DNA of 64,000 nt from Saccharomycopsis fibuligera x Saccharomycopsis cf. fibuligera (GCA_001936135.1 CP012810.1:2790001-2854000), one strand, 5' to 3'. Counted from the stretch's first letter, positions 52,052 to 62,111 are shown. Numbers and translations are program-made. The notes: generated by a model not told the origin, from the letters alone.

Positions 52052-52414
52052 TTAATGACTCAAGTACCATCTACCCTTTTCTTTTCTTCTAGAAACAATT
52101 TTTCTACCAGCTTTTGTCTTGAGTCTAGACAAAAATCCAAATCTTCTTTTTCTTTTCAACGTACTTGGCTGGAAGGTATTACCTCTTGACTTCCATCTTC
52201 TCTGCAACATGCCGAGACCAATGGCATTATTGTTGGCGAGTCTACTTGTGCTGCCAATAGCGGTGGCATTTATGGCAGAGGTAGAAGTAGTAGACGACAA
52301 GAATGGGGAAAATGAAGTTAGGGTGGTGAGGAAACGACGACTGCTGATGGCGGATGCTGGTGAAACAGCAGCGGAGAAGGCCCCGGTGACTTTTGTCAAA
52401 TTAGCAAACAACAT
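52052..52414 (-). CDS. MRPL34: Mitochondrial large-subunit ribosomal protein bL34m
   Basis: 120 aa (S. cerevisiae ~105). The N-terminal ~70 residues are a Ser/Thr/Ala-rich presequence with [15 protein letters not shown]. The final ~45 residues form the bL34 domain: [20 protein letters not shown], then [20 protein letters not shown] and the ending KGRWYLSH. bL34 is one of the most basic, most conserved ribosomal proteins and binds 21S rRNA. It shares a 326-bp divergent promoter with RPA14. Confidence 0.95.
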   Translation of the reverse strand: MLFANLTKVTGAFSAAVSPASAISSRRFLTTLTSFSPFLSSTTSTSAINATAIGSTSRLANNNAIGLGMLQRRWKSRGNTFQPSTLKRKRRFGFLSRLKTKAGRKIVSRRKEKGRWYLSH

Positions 52415-52633
52415 ATTATGATCTAGTATGGTATTGTATCGTTGTGGCGATGGGGATGCTTGTCTATCTGCCGGAATAGCTGATTTTATGATTAATCAAC
52501 GTCTTGTCGTTGTCGTTGTCGTTATTTCACTGTTTTCTGTTTCTAATTTTTTTTCATTATTTTTTGATTTTCTGTCGAAGCAGTTCCGACCGTGTCACGT
52601 TTGCGTTTCCGAAACTCGCTCATCGCGGAAGAA

Positions 52634-52664
<31 letters not shown>

Positions 52665-52740
52665 TCATTCAAATTCACTAGACAAGAGATACAAAGACAA
52701 CAACAAGTACAACTATTACCGTATCAATAATAACCATAAA
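52415..52740. other. Divergent promoter MRPL34 / RPA14
   Basis: 326 bp with the RPA14 PAC element (52618-52626) and an A run (52637-52661). A frame open upstream of RPA14 (from 52504) passes through this A run and lacks support as coding. Confidence 0.65.
52618..52626 (-). promoter_or_regulatory. PAC element upstream of RPA14
   Basis: Plus-strand GCTCATCGC is the complement of GCGATGAGC, a full PAC consensus, 115 bp before the RPA14 start. The A run directly downstream (ending AAATTT near 52664) is RRPE-like. Confidence 0.7.
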
Positions 52741-53472
52741 ATGGCCAGTTTAAGACCAAGAAGATCAAACTTTACTGCCGTCACAGCTCCAACCGTTGTA
52801 CGGGTCGACCGCCATGCCAGTACGTCCTTGGCTGACAGCGAAGCCCAAGAACTACTCAGCACCTTCTTAGCCGAAAGAGAGTCAGCCCAAGCACAAGATG
52901 CTCTAAATTCTGCCTTTGCAGGCAGCAAGACCGAAGGAGAAAACAGCGCCAGCGTCGCTGACGATGCTGGAGCTAGTGGAGCCGCTAATGCTGCGGTGAT
53001 ATCTCAGTTGAAACGCATCCAGAGAGAATTGAGAGGCTTGCCGCCAACGTTGGAGTCCAGTGCATTGTTTGCAAAGGGAAAGAATGGTAATGGCAATGGT
53101 AATAATAAGAAAGACGTCGTGCAGCAGGAGAAGCCAAAAAGTAATAAACACAAAACATTTGATGACGACGAAGATGATGTTAAGGAAGAGGAAAATAAGG
53201 ACAATGTCGAGACGAAGAGCAATGAAGAGAATGAAGAACAACAAGAGCAAGAAGTGAAGGAGGAACCTGAACAACCTGAGCTTAAGGCATCAGAAGAAGA
53301 AGAAGAAGAAGAAGTCAAACCGGTAAAGAAAGAAAAGAAGGACAAGAAAGACAAAAAGGAAAAGAAAGACAAAAAGGAGAAAAAGGAAAAGAAAGAAAAG
53401 AAGAGAAAGAGTGAGGGCGAAGGTAGCAAGGAGAGCAAGAAATCAAAGAAAGCGAAGGTAGAGTCTGATTAG
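52741..53472 (+). CDS. RPA14: RNA polymerase I subunit Rpa14 with a long charged tail
   Basis: Rpa14 pairs with Rpa43 in the stalk of RNA polymerase I, which transcribes rDNA. I start at ATG 52741; the upstream extension crosses the poly(A) promoter region. Residues 1-105 match the family: RRSNFTAVTAPTVVRVDRHA, a short helix LLSTFLAERE, and the diagnostic ISQLKRIQRELRGLPP (87-102). The S. cerevisiae protein stops soon after (~137 aa). Here another ~130 residues follow, first acidic (EEEEEEEV), then Lys/Glu/Asp repeats (KKDKKEKKDKKEKKEKKEKK) and a basic end. Such a tail is reminiscent of nucleolar Lys-rich regions (inference). The PAC motif in the promoter fits Pol I regulation. Confidence 0.88.
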   Translation: MASLRPRRSNFTAVTAPTVVRVDRHASTSLADSEAQELLSTFLAERESAQAQDALNSAFAGSKTEGENSASVADDAGASGAANAAVISQLKRIQRELRGLPPTLESSALFAKGKNGNGNGNNKKDVVQQEKPKSNKHKTFDDDEDDVKEEENKDNVETKSNEENEEQQEQEVKEEPEQPELKASEEEEEEEVKPVKKEKKDKKDKKEKKDKKEKKEKKEKKRKSEGEGSKESKKSKKAKVESD

Positions 53473-53773
53473 ATGGGTGTTTGTTGTCATTTTTTATACT
53501 GTTTTTACTATTTAATTTACGTTGTGTTTATAATGTTTTACTTGTGGTGTTGTAGTCTCTAGTCTCTTCATGTTGCCATTGAGCTCCGTTGTGTTGGTCT
53601 ATATATCACGTGCGATATGTGTAAAAAAAAATTTTTTTTTTTTTTTTTTTTTTTTTGTTTGAGTTTCCAGATGAGATGATTATATCGTTGGAGATATATA
53701 CGCAAGCAGACACAATATATCATTTATGAGACGGTGAACTAACCAACATTATACGCCATATACACTAACAAAA
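53473..53773 (+). other. IMP4 promoter region with CACGTG, A/T element and PAC-like site
   Basis: 301 bp. It holds CACGTG at 53607-53612 (Cbf1-type E-box), an A9T25 junction at 53623-53656 (RRPE-like) and AGATGAG at 53669-53675 (PAC-like), which is 99 bp before the IMP4 start. These three elements are typical of ribosome-biogenesis promoters in Candida-group yeasts. Confidence 0.55.
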
Positions 53774-54631
53774 ATGATTAGAAGACAAGCCCGTGAGAGA
53801 AGAGAGTATCTCTATCGCAAAGCCCTTGAGCTTCAAGAATCCTCCCTTCAGCAAAAGAGACAGCAGATCAAAGCTGCTCTTGCTAGCGGCAAGCCACTTC
53901 CTAAAGAAATTGCTGAAGACGAGTCATTGCAAAAAGACTACCTTTACGATGAATCGGTACAAGAAACCGTTGACGATGAATATGCTTCCCTTAGTGGTAT
54001 TCAGGAGCCAAAAGTTGTGGTAACCACTTCAAGAGACCCAAGTTCTCGATTGCTTCAATTTTCCAAAGAAATCAAACTTTTATTCCCAACTTCAGTCAAA
54101 CTTAACCGTGGTAATTACATCATGCCGTCACTTGTGAATGCTTGTAAAGCATCAGGAACTACTGATATAGTGGTGGTTCACGAACATCGTGGGGTGCCTA
54201 CTTCTTTAACTGTGTCGCATTTGCCTCATGGGCCAACTGCCTATTTCACTATTCATAACGCTGTGCTAAAACACGATATTTTCAATGCTGGTAATCAATC
54301 AGAAGCCCATCCTCATTTGATTTTCGAAAATTTCACGTCCAAGTTGGGTCAAAGAGTGGTGACAATTTTAAAGCACATGTTTCCTCCGGGAGTCAAGAAA
54401 GACAGTCCTAGAGTGATTACCTTTGTTAATAATGGGGATTTTATTAGTGTTAGACAACATGTGTATGTGAGAACTAAGGAAGGAGTGGAAATTGCTGAAG
54501 TGGGGCCAAGATTTGAATTAAAACTTTACGAGCTTCGGTTGGGTACTTTGGAGAATAAAGATGCTGATGTGGAATGGCAGTTGAGACGTTTTGTTAGAAC
54601 TGCTAACAGAAAAGATTATCTTGCAGAGTAA
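53774..54631 (+). CDS. IMP4: U3 snoRNP protein Imp4 (Brix domain)
   Basis: Imp4 works with Imp3 and Mpp10 in the U3 snoRNP / small-subunit processome, aiding U3:pre-rRNA pairing for 18S maturation. The 285-aa protein (S. cerevisiae ~290) has the family's N-terminal helix ([20 protein letters not shown]) and [17 protein letters not shown]. The Brix domain runs from about residue 75 to the end: [70 protein letters not shown]. The end [10 protein letters not shown] also matches. No in-frame CTG occurs. Confidence 0.97.
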   Translation: MIRRQARERREYLYRKALELQESSLQQKRQQIKAALASGKPLPKEIAEDESLQKDYLYDESVQETVDDEYASLSGIQEPKVVVTTSRDPSSRLLQFSKEIKLLFPTSVKLNRGNYIMPSLVNACKASGTTDIVVVHEHRGVPTSLTVSHLPHGPTAYFTIHNAVLKHDIFNAGNQSEAHPHLIFENFTSKLGQRVVTILKHMFPPGVKKDSPRVITFVNNGDFISVRQHVYVRTKEGVEIAEVGPRFELKLYELRLGTLENKDADVEWQLRRFVRTANRKDYLAE

Positions 54632-55977
54632 GCAACAGGCGCGATGCTATGCGAAGGGGTGGTTAGAAATGCATCATAAAAAGATGTGGATGAAGTCTTT
54701 GATGCTTAGCAGACTGAGCCATTGGGACGCGCAATGGGGAATTATGATTATGGGGAAAATGAAACACACGTCTCGCCATTATTTTAGGGACGCTGGAAGC
54801 TAAGTATTTGTTGCAGATTTTTTTTGTTTTTTGTTTTTTGTTTGTTTGCCATGCTTCAAGAGACCCTGCTGGATGCTTAATTTTCTAGCTGATTTGGTTT
54901 CTCTTACTTGTCCAGCTCTTTATATCTAGCCGACCATGGCACATGTTGGACTATTTCTGAGCTCTTTGCACTCTCATTTCACATTTATTTTCTTCTTATT
55001 TTATTTTTACTTCTTTACGTTAGGTTAGTTGGCATTTGTTCTAATTTTTCTACTTATTCCATTTACTTTTTCACTCATTTGTTCATCTTGGTTAATCAAT
55101 TAATTGGCATGTTTTCGCAACCACTTTAGTGTACAATGCAACGCAACTGCTGTGCATTGTAATTAAACAGACGCAAACTGTTTAGACATGAATTTCAACG
55201 TTTTTATTTTTTTTTTTTTTTAATTTTTTTTTTTAAAAAAAAAATTTTTTTGGGTGTGTTTGTTTTTTGATTGTCGGTGATAGTTTCAAGCCTGAGTAGT
55301 ACACAATAGCATGACCTTACCAAATTCAAGCAGTACCGCGTCACTCCCATTCTTACTACGACCACTAACGGGCTCTAACTTTGAGATTCTCGACCAAATG
55401 CGACTGCTGCTCCGAGGATTTTGCCTGGAAGCAGTAGTAGCAGCCAAAACAGCGCCAGAAAGTGGGAGGAGCACATCCTTAGACTTCCGCGCTACATACC
55501 CCATAGGGAAGCGTGGGGGTTGACAGCACTGTGGACGAGCGGAACCTACCGCCGGTGCAGGCGACAGCAGATTGGGACCAGATATGGATGGAAAGAAAGG
55601 ATAGGAGGTATGTGTAGAGAAAGCAATAAAGAGGTTTGGAAATTAAAAAGACTAGTTATAAAGGAAAAAGGTGTAGAGAAACAGAGGGTGCAATGGTAGA
55701 TGTTGGCGATGGTTTTGTAGGTAAGGCGCGTGACCGTCGGCTAATGTTGGTCACTGCGAAAGAAGAAAGCGTTGCGGTTTTTAAAGGAATAAAGACTGCT
55801 GAAATCGCAGTCTCTTCATCCTTGGAAAACACTAGCGCAACAGGAAAGAATAGCCAACATCTCAATACTACCACACCAACATCCACGCTCTCTGCCTCTC
55901 CCGCCCTCTCTCCCAATCTGATAAGGGCCCTGTGTCTGATTGTCTCCCACATATCTCTGTTTCTATAAATCTCTGCC
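54632..55977. other. Intergenic region IMP4 / ALT1
   Basis: 1.35 kb. T and A runs (55203-55250) mark the middle. A 73-codon minus-strand frame at 55286-55504 reads like the beginning of an RNase-PH domain but ends at once, so I do not call it. The 150 bp before ALT1 are CT-rich, as for the RFX gene. No supported gene. Confidence 0.5.
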
Positions 55978-57564
55978 ATGTCCCCGCTGCTTCGTGTTGC
56001 CCGTTCCCTTAAGAGTAAAGTTTTTCCATTTGTCTCTCCACGTTTATCTATTTCAACATACTCATCCCTATCCCCAGCTCGTCGCTGCTTCCATACCCAC
56101 AACATGCTACAATCCAACTTTGACCCAGCCAGCCGTTTTGGCCTCGCTGACATTAACCCACTGACGATTAAGGCCAAGTATGCCGTCAGAGGTAAAATCC
56201 CCACCAGAGCAGAAGAACTCAAAAAACAGCTCGCTGAAGACCCAGACTCTCTTCCATTTAAACGCATCATCAATTCCAACATTGGAAATCCACAGCAATT
56301 GGACCAGCAGCCATTGTCCTTTTACCGCAGGGTGGTCTCATTGGTGCAAAACCCAGAGCTTTTGCAAAACACAGCCATTGCTTCGACTTACCCAAAGGAT
56401 ACTCTTGAGAGAGCCAAAAAATTCTTGAATAACGCCAAATCTGTCGGTGCGTACTCTGGCTCCCAGGGTGTGGAGGTCGCTAGACAGTCTGTGGCTGACT
56501 ACATTACTCAAAGAGATGGTTTCCCAGCTTCCAAAGATGACATCTTCCTCACCAATGGTGCTTCTGCCGCAGTGGAATATGTGCTTGAAACTATTAGTTT
56601 CGGTCCTAGTACCGGAGTGCTTATTCCAATCCCGCAGTATCCATTATACACTGCGTTGTTGTCGCTTTTAGATGCTACTGCTATGCCATACTATTTGAAG
56701 GAAGCTGACGGTTGGTCCATTGATGTTAACGAAATTGAAAAATCTGTGCTCGATGCTGCTCAAAAGGGTGTCAAGACCAAGGTCATGGTGGTTATCAACC
56801 CAGGTAACCCAACAGGTGCCGTGCTTTCTGAAGAGACTATTGCTGGAATTTTGCAAGTTGCTGCTAAATACGGCATCTTGGTGATTGCTGATGAAGTCTA
56901 CCAGGAAAATGTGTACAAGGGAGAATTCCACTCTGTCAGAAAAGTGCTCAAGAAGCTTCAACAAGAAAACGAATCTCAATATGGTCAAGTTCAACTTGCT
57001 TCTTTGCACTCCACCTCCAAAGGTGTGAGTGGAGAATGTGGTCAACGTGCCGGATACATGGAACTATTGGGTCTTGATGATGAAGTGCGCAAAATTTTCA
57101 TCAAGATGGTTTCCATCAACTTGTGTTCAGTAGTGGCTGGCCAAGCAGTGATGGAAATGATGGTTAATCCCCCAAAAGAAGGCGACGAAAGTTACGAACT
57201 TGATCAACGCCAAAGATCCCAAATTTTCAATTCCCTCAAGCAGCGTGCACAATACTTGACCAATGCATTCAACAAGATGGAAGGTGTCGAATGTCAACCG
57301 GCAGAGGGGGCAATGTACTTGTTTCCTAAATTGAACTTACCTGCTAAAGTGGTGGCTATTGCTAAGCAAACTGGCATGGAACCGGATGAATTCTACTGCA
57401 TGGAATTATTGGAAAACACTGGTATTTGTACTGTGCCAGGTTCTGGGTTTGGCCAAGTTGAAGGCACTTACCATTTAAGAACTACATTCTTACCACCGGG
57501 CATTGACTGGATCATTGACTGGGAAAAATTCCACAAGACTTTTATGGATAAGTACAGAGGGTAG
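55978..57564 (+). CDS. ALT1: Alanine aminotransferase (Alt1), mitochondrial form with inner ATG
   Basis: A PLP enzyme interconverting alanine + 2-oxoglutarate and pyruvate + glutamate. The 528 residues start with a mitochondrial presequence (SPLLRVARSLKSKVFPFVSP, SPARRCFHTHN). An internal ATG at 56104 (Met43, NMLQSNFDPA) begins the conserved cytosolic-type protein. Fold-type I features: SGSQGVEVARQSVADYITQR, NPGNPTG (274-280), DEVYQ (305-309), and the PLP lysine Lys348 in HSTSKGVSGECGQRAGYMEL. The C-terminus (GICTVPGSGFGQVEGTYHLR) is typical. Two start codons could yield mitochondrial and cytosolic forms from one gene (inference). S. cerevisiae uses two genes. Confidence 0.94.
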   Translation: MSPLLRVARSLKSKVFPFVSPRLSISTYSSLSPARRCFHTHNMLQSNFDPASRFGLADINPLTIKAKYAVRGKIPTRAEELKKQLAEDPDSLPFKRIINSNIGNPQQLDQQPLSFYRRVVSLVQNPELLQNTAIASTYPKDTLERAKKFLNNAKSVGAYSGSQGVEVARQSVADYITQRDGFPASKDDIFLTNGASAAVEYVLETISFGPSTGVLIPIPQYPLYTALLSLLDATAMPYYLKEADGWSIDVNEIEKSVLDAAQKGVKTKVMVVINPGNPTGAVLSEETIAGILQVAAKYGILVIADEVYQENVYKGEFHSVRKVLKKLQQENESQYGQVQLASLHSTSKGVSGECGQRAGYMELLGLDDEVRKIFIKMVSINLCSVVAGQAVMEMMVNPPKEGDESYELDQRQRSQIFNSLKQRAQYLTNAFNKMEGVECQPAEGAMYLFPKLNLPAKVVAIAKQTGMEPDEFYCMELLENTGICTVPGSGFGQVEGTYHLRTTFLPPGIDWIIDWEKFHKTFMDKYRG

Positions 57565-58045
57565 ATCACGGTTAGCTATTGTTATTTTCTCAATATTATT
57601 TTAGACTGGTTGGTTGGCAATGCTTGATTTGCATTGCAAGTTTTTTTGTTTTTGTTTTCTTTTTGTATTATTTTGTTTGTTTTGTATTGTTTTGACACAT
57701 GGTGCTCATTCACTGATGAGCCTATGTGTATGTGGTTCTTTTATCAAAAGAAGCCATAATATATGTCTTGCAAAAGAATTTAGAATTGATTTCCAATGGT
57801 CTAAACCAATTGATGTTGACAGAGAATAGCATAACCATAGTGTAGTTCGCGTAGTACTTTGCGTACACTTTCCGTCCCCGGGCAACCCTCCTTCGCGTCT
57901 TGAGCGATTGCCTTCACTTCACAGCACCAAAATGTCAACATCATCAACATCAACAGCATCAGCAACACCAAGATTACCAGTTGTACCACAATAAACGCTT
58001 CCTCATCACCTCTACCCCACCACTTCCCCCTCTTACCCATTCACA
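57565..58045. other. Intergenic region ALT1 / GAA1
   Basis: 481 bp. (TTTTG)n-like runs at 57640-57690 and ATCA repeats at 57933-57965. No gene. Confidence 0.6.
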
Positions 58046-60073
58046 ATGGCCCTTCTAGAGGAACTCCAAAGAAAGATCCACAAGTACGGCCTCGTGCCCA
58101 AACTTATTGGTGCTCTTCCCTTCATCTCCTTTCTCTGCGCCATAGTTGGCGCCAGTTGGTTATTTGTCCTTCCATTGGAAGGCCAATTCCGTCGCACTTA
58201 TATCTCAGAAAATGCGCTAATGCCATCTCAGGCCTACTCATACTATCGTGAAAGTGAATGGAATTATCTAAGAGGATATCGCGATGAGATTCATAATCAC
58301 TGCAATGATTCGCTAGCGGAGCGGAATCGTTTGGTTTATGGGTTTTTGTCAGATATTGGGTATTCTGCCTCCATTCACCATTTGCAGTCTAACAAACAAA
58401 AAAGAGCTGGAACGGATGCACATTTTGAAAAAAATGGCAATAATAATGACAATAACACCACTCAACAAAATACCGAGGAAAGCAACTTGTATGGGATCTT
58501 GAACGCCCCTAGAGGCGAGGGCACCGAAGCAATGGTTCTTGTGGCTCCCTGGATCACTGCTGATGGGCAGTTTAACGAAAACGGTGTCAGTTTGGTTATT
58601 TCCCTTGCTCGCTATTTTGCACGCTGGACCGTGTGGTCCAAAAACATTATTGTTGTCTTTCCCGCTAATAACAATGTCGCCTTACGATCATGGGTTAAAG
58701 CATATCATAGCACATTGGACTTGACGGCTGGATCCATTGAAGCTGCATTGGTGGTTGAATACCCTGGCGATGGTGACTACTATGACTATTTGGAGATTTT
58801 GTACGAGGGGGTCAATGGCCAATTACCTAATTTGGACCTACTCAACACTGCAGTATCGATTTCTGAACACGAGGGTATGAAAGTATCATTGCAGCACGTA
58901 GAAAAGGATAAAATTCATGATGAAAGCTATTTAGGTAGACTAGCGGTGCTATTAAATGGGGTTAAAGAACTAACTCTTGCCGGATTGAAAAATTCTAACG
59001 GTTGTGAAGTTTTCAGTGGCTATAGAATTCAAGCAATCACATTAAGAGCCATGGGTGATAATGGTGGTATTGATATAACTACCCTTGGTAGAGTAGTAGA
59101 AGCAGTTTTCCGTTCAGTTAACAACTTGTTGGAAAAGTTTCATCAATCTTTTTTCTTCTACTTGATGCTTGCTCCGAGACAGTTTATTTCCATTGGAACT
59201 TATTTGCCATCAGCGGTATTACTATCAGTTGCGTTTGCATTAGCTTCCTTATCTCAAGTATTGAATTCAAAGTTATCGATCCAGAATCATATTCTCAAAT
59301 CCGCTACTAAGGTGATACTTGTCTTTTTGTCTACTTTTGCCTTTGCTACAATTTTCGGCTCATTGGTGCTTTATATTCCAGTGCCACCAGCATTCATTTA
59401 CTATACCTTGCTTCTCAATGGCTTGCTTATTGTCACATTACCAACCAAACAAGTACTTCTTGCCAAACTAAGCACTCTACTCAGTACACCTACCGCAGCC
59501 AAAAACAGTAAACAAAACTCAATATTAGCTAATATCGGCAACCCACTTGTTATTAAAGCATCCACTGCTTACTTATTACACGCAGTTGCCCTTTTATACA
59601 CCAGCATGATCATCACTTCTATCCTAGTGGTGCATTTTTCCCTAGCTTACACAATGAGTCTTTGCATGCTACCACTAACGTTCATACGACCAATAATTTC
59701 CACTAAATCAAGTAAATGGCAACACCATTATAATTCATTATCATTGCTCTTGTCATGTCCATGGTTTGTGGTGTTTCTTGTTGGTTTGCTAGATCTAGAT
59801 TTCCGCCAGTCTAATGGCGGCGCAGCAGAAGGCGGCCCAATTGAAGTAATGAGAGGGTTGCTTGGAGCATGGCGTGATTTTGATTCTTGGACCTGGTTTA
59901 TTGTTATTGTTGGGTGGTTGCCTGCTTGGATCGCTAGTGCGATTTCAGGATCTTTGATTATTGATGAGTCAGAGTATCGTGAAATTATAATGAACCAGTA
60001 TCAGGTGGGACTGGGACAAAAAGAAAATGTTGCTGTTGGTGTTGTTGCAAATGAGGAAAAGAAGGACTTGTGA
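58046..60073 (+). CDS. GAA1: GPI transamidase subunit Gaa1
   Basis: Gaa1 is a membrane subunit of the ER GPI transamidase and is thought to form the bond between the protein and the GPI lipid. The 675-aa protein (S. cerevisiae ~614) begins MALLEELQRKIHKYGLVPKL, followed by span 1 (ALPFISFLCAIVGASWLFVL) and the block RRTYISENALMPSQAYSYYR, all diagnostic. The luminal peptidase-like domain carries VLVAPWITADGQFNENGVSL and VVEYPGDGDYYDYLEILYEG. Six or more spans follow from about residue 370. An Asn/Asp/Gln-rich insert at about 130-150 (NNDNNTTQQNTEE) adds length. GPI17 is 8.2 kb upstream. Confidence 0.96.
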   Translation: MALLEELQRKIHKYGLVPKLIGALPFISFLCAIVGASWLFVLPLEGQFRRTYISENALMPSQAYSYYRESEWNYLRGYRDEIHNHCNDSLAERNRLVYGFLSDIGYSASIHHLQSNKQKRAGTDAHFEKNGNNNDNNTTQQNTEESNLYGILNAPRGEGTEAMVLVAPWITADGQFNENGVSLVISLARYFARWTVWSKNIIVVFPANNNVALRSWVKAYHSTLDLTAGSIEAALVVEYPGDGDYYDYLEILYEGVNGQLPNLDLLNTAVSISEHEGMKVSLQHVEKDKIHDESYLGRLAVLLNGVKELTLAGLKNSNGCEVFSGYRIQAITLRAMGDNGGIDITTLGRVVEAVFRSVNNLLEKFHQSFFFYLMLAPRQFISIGTYLPSAVLLSVAFALASLSQVLNSKLSIQNHILKSATKVILVFLSTFAFATIFGSLVLYIPVPPAFIYYTLLLNGLLIVTLPTKQVLLAKLSTLLSTPTAAKNSKQNSILANIGNPLVIKASTAYLLHAVALLYTSMIITSILVVHFSLAYTMSLCMLPLTFIRPIISTKSSKWQHHYNSLSLLLSCPWFVVFLVGLLDLDFRQSNGGAAEGGPIEVMRGLLGAWRDFDSWTWFIVIVGWLPAWIASAISGSLIIDESEYREIIMNQYQVGLGQKENVAVGVVANEEKKDL

Positions 60074-60967
60074 TGAGTACATGCACGAAAAAGTTAACTG
60101 TAACCACTACGCAGCTTTTTTTTCTACTTTTTTTTTTTTTTTTTATTTAATTTCGTTTTGTTTTTTCTTATGTTTCATCATATTCTCAGTTGTTACAAAT
60201 TACTCTCATGACGACTGCAATTTTTGTTTTGTTTCCTTTTGATCACATCCAATGGAAATGTTTAAGAAAAACCTTCTAGCATTATATATCTTGTTTTTTT
60301 TTTTTTGTATTTTGTATTTAGATAACTGATAGTTTAGCTAAAAAGAAAGAAAAAATTGCCACTATTCAAAAACTGTTCTTGCAGTTGACGTAGTGCTGTA
60401 GCTTAATGTATCAATTCACAAAGTATTAAACCAACATGGCCTGCTATTATTTGCATTGGTTTGCACTAGTTTTTGCTTAACGTTTCACGGCGATTTTTTA
60501 TGTTCTCCTAAAGAAACAATAAAATGCCTGCAATTCAAACAAAGAGGCCGTTACACCTATTTACAAAACCGTCATGTCTCAAATAGATAATCTGAAATCT
60601 AATATTCATTCATCATCATTATCTGTCTACATTTACACAATCCTAAAAAACTCAGTCTGCTTCTCTATCCCCTCATTTACTAACTCATCAAGCAATTCGC
60701 AGTCATCTAGTACGCATGCCGGCTGGTTCAATCTCTCTTATTAAGGTCATATTACTGAAAAAAATTTACTTTTACTTGCAAATAGGGGCATTGCGTTTGT
60801 TGCTTTTCTGTACATGCTACATGTTAAGTTTAATGGAAATATCATTTATGTTAAATCTGTACCCACTAGTTTTCAAGCTTGATCTCTCAAAAAGACGAAA
60901 AAAAATATTATAATAAAACAAAGGCATAAATTGAAAAGAAAAATGACAGCAACCTACTAAGAGCTGC
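60074..60967. other. Convergent intergenic region GAA1 / PRE4
   Basis: 894 bp, AT-rich, T runs at 60128-60143 and 60294-60306. No gene. Confidence 0.6.
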
Positions 60968-61768
60968 TTAGTATTTTTGCAAATTACCATAACCTTTGAT
61001 AGTCTCAGCAAACTTCCAACTCATGTCTTCAACCTTCAAATTCTTTTCAAATTTCACTCCAGCATCTTTGTCAATAGTGACCAAACTATATCTATTCAAT
61101 GATCTGGCATCTCTGTAAAACAAAATCTTCATTGACTCGATAATCGCTTTTCTAGCAGTTTCTTGATCAAGACGTTTCACATCATCTTCACTATCAGCAA
61201 CTTTTCTCAATAATGGAACCGCCAAATGAGCGCCGAATCCAGTGGCCAATGATGGAGAGGAGTACTGAACTCCCAACAAGTCAGTGTATGCTAAAAATGG
61301 CTCGTTTTTGTCATCAATCCCCGCGACCACCGCAGCATTCCATAATGGATTCAACTTGGATCTTCTATTGTAAAAAACTCTGTTCAAGTACTCGTGTATA
61401 TGGTTAGCCTTGAATGGATAATCAATATCATCGTAACCATTATCAAGATCCAAATCGTCCAACAATCTCTCAATGTATTGTAAATCACTAATGTCTCCAG
61501 AAAGACCAACAACCGTTTCCTTACCCACGGGAATAAGTCTCTCCACATCAGTGAATCTTGCTAAAGATCCATAAGAGCCCAAATTGTCAGCAGCAAGTAT
61601 GATCCCGTTGTTGTACTTCAAACCAACCACAGAAGTACCAGTGACAATTGGCTGCTGGGTATGCATTGTTGGGAATTCACTGTTGTTGTTAGCATTGGCA
61701 ATCTTGTAGTCATAGTTACCGTAGACAGAATTGTCCGGTCTGCCCCAGTTGTAAGGGTTGTGATCCAT
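60968..61768 (-). CDS. PRE4: 20S proteasome subunit beta7 (Pre4)
   Basis: Pre4 is the non-catalytic beta7 subunit whose C-terminal tail clamps the two half-proteasomes together. The 266 aa equal the length in S. cerevisiae. The N-terminal propeptide (NPYNWGRPDNSVYGNYDYKI) precedes the beta domain: TQQPIVTGTSVVGLKYNNGI, ILAADNLGSYGSLARFTDVE, RLIPVGKETVVGLSGDISDL. There is no catalytic threonine at the processing site, as expected for beta7. Later blocks (LNPLWNAAVVAGIDDKNEPF, LATGFGAHLAVPLLR) and the tail beyond the core fit. A near-PACE sequence lies upstream at 62103-62111. Confidence 0.96.
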   Translation of the reverse strand: MDHNPYNWGRPDNSVYGNYDYKIANANNNSEFPTMHTQQPIVTGTSVVGLKYNNGIILAADNLGSYGSLARFTDVERLIPVGKETVVGLSGDISDLQYIERLLDDLDLDNGYDDIDYPFKANHIHEYLNRVFYNRRSKLNPLWNAAVVAGIDDKNEPFLAYTDLLGVQYSSPSLATGFGAHLAVPLLRKVADSEDDVKRLDQETARKAIIESMKILFYRDARSLNRYSLVTIDKDAGVKFEKNLKVEDMSWKFAETIKGYGNLQKY

Positions 61769-62102
61769 TATAACTAAAGTAATCAGTTTATTTGTTCAAT
61801 TGATGCCGGGAGAAATGGTATCTTTCTTCGGGTATATATACTATTGACGCCTAAATTTGGTTCAAGTTGTGTGAGATGAGCGCAGCCGTCAGATTAACCT
61901 AAACTTTTTGTCTGTCTTTGTTGAAATAACAAGCTGAATAACAAGGCAATTGAGAGTTAATGAAGTAAACGTATTAAAAAGGTGAATCGAAGTCGGTTTG
62001 TTACTTTGATAATTGAACAACTCAACTACTGTACTTGTAAACTTTCTTGAAACCTTTGCTGCTCTGTCTATTGGCGTTTCCGATATCTTGTTATTTTTCA
62101 TA

Positions 62103-62111
62103 GTGGCAAAA
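62103..62111 (+). promoter_or_regulatory. Possible Rpn4/PACE-like site upstream of PRE4
   Basis: GTGGCAAAA, eight of nine bases of the proteasome-associated control element GGTGGCAAA, 335 bp from the PRE4 start. Such a short match can occur by chance. Confidence 0.3.

Noticed and set aside
52903-53438. Antisense hydrophobic frames opposite RPA14
   Set aside because: Shadows of the Lys/Glu-rich tail (Phe/Leu/Ser runs); the sense strand has the recognised Rpa14 core.
55286-55504. Minus-strand 72-aa frame resembling the start of an RNase-PH (exosome) domain (SKLEPVSGRSKNGSDAVLLE)
   Set aside because: It stops right after the supposed first strand, no continuing exon is found downstream to 54632, and splice signals are not convincing.
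61889-62101. 70-codon minus-strand frame upstream of PRE4
   Set aside because: It lies in the PRE4 promoter region, has no recognised domain, and its start abuts the PACE-like site.
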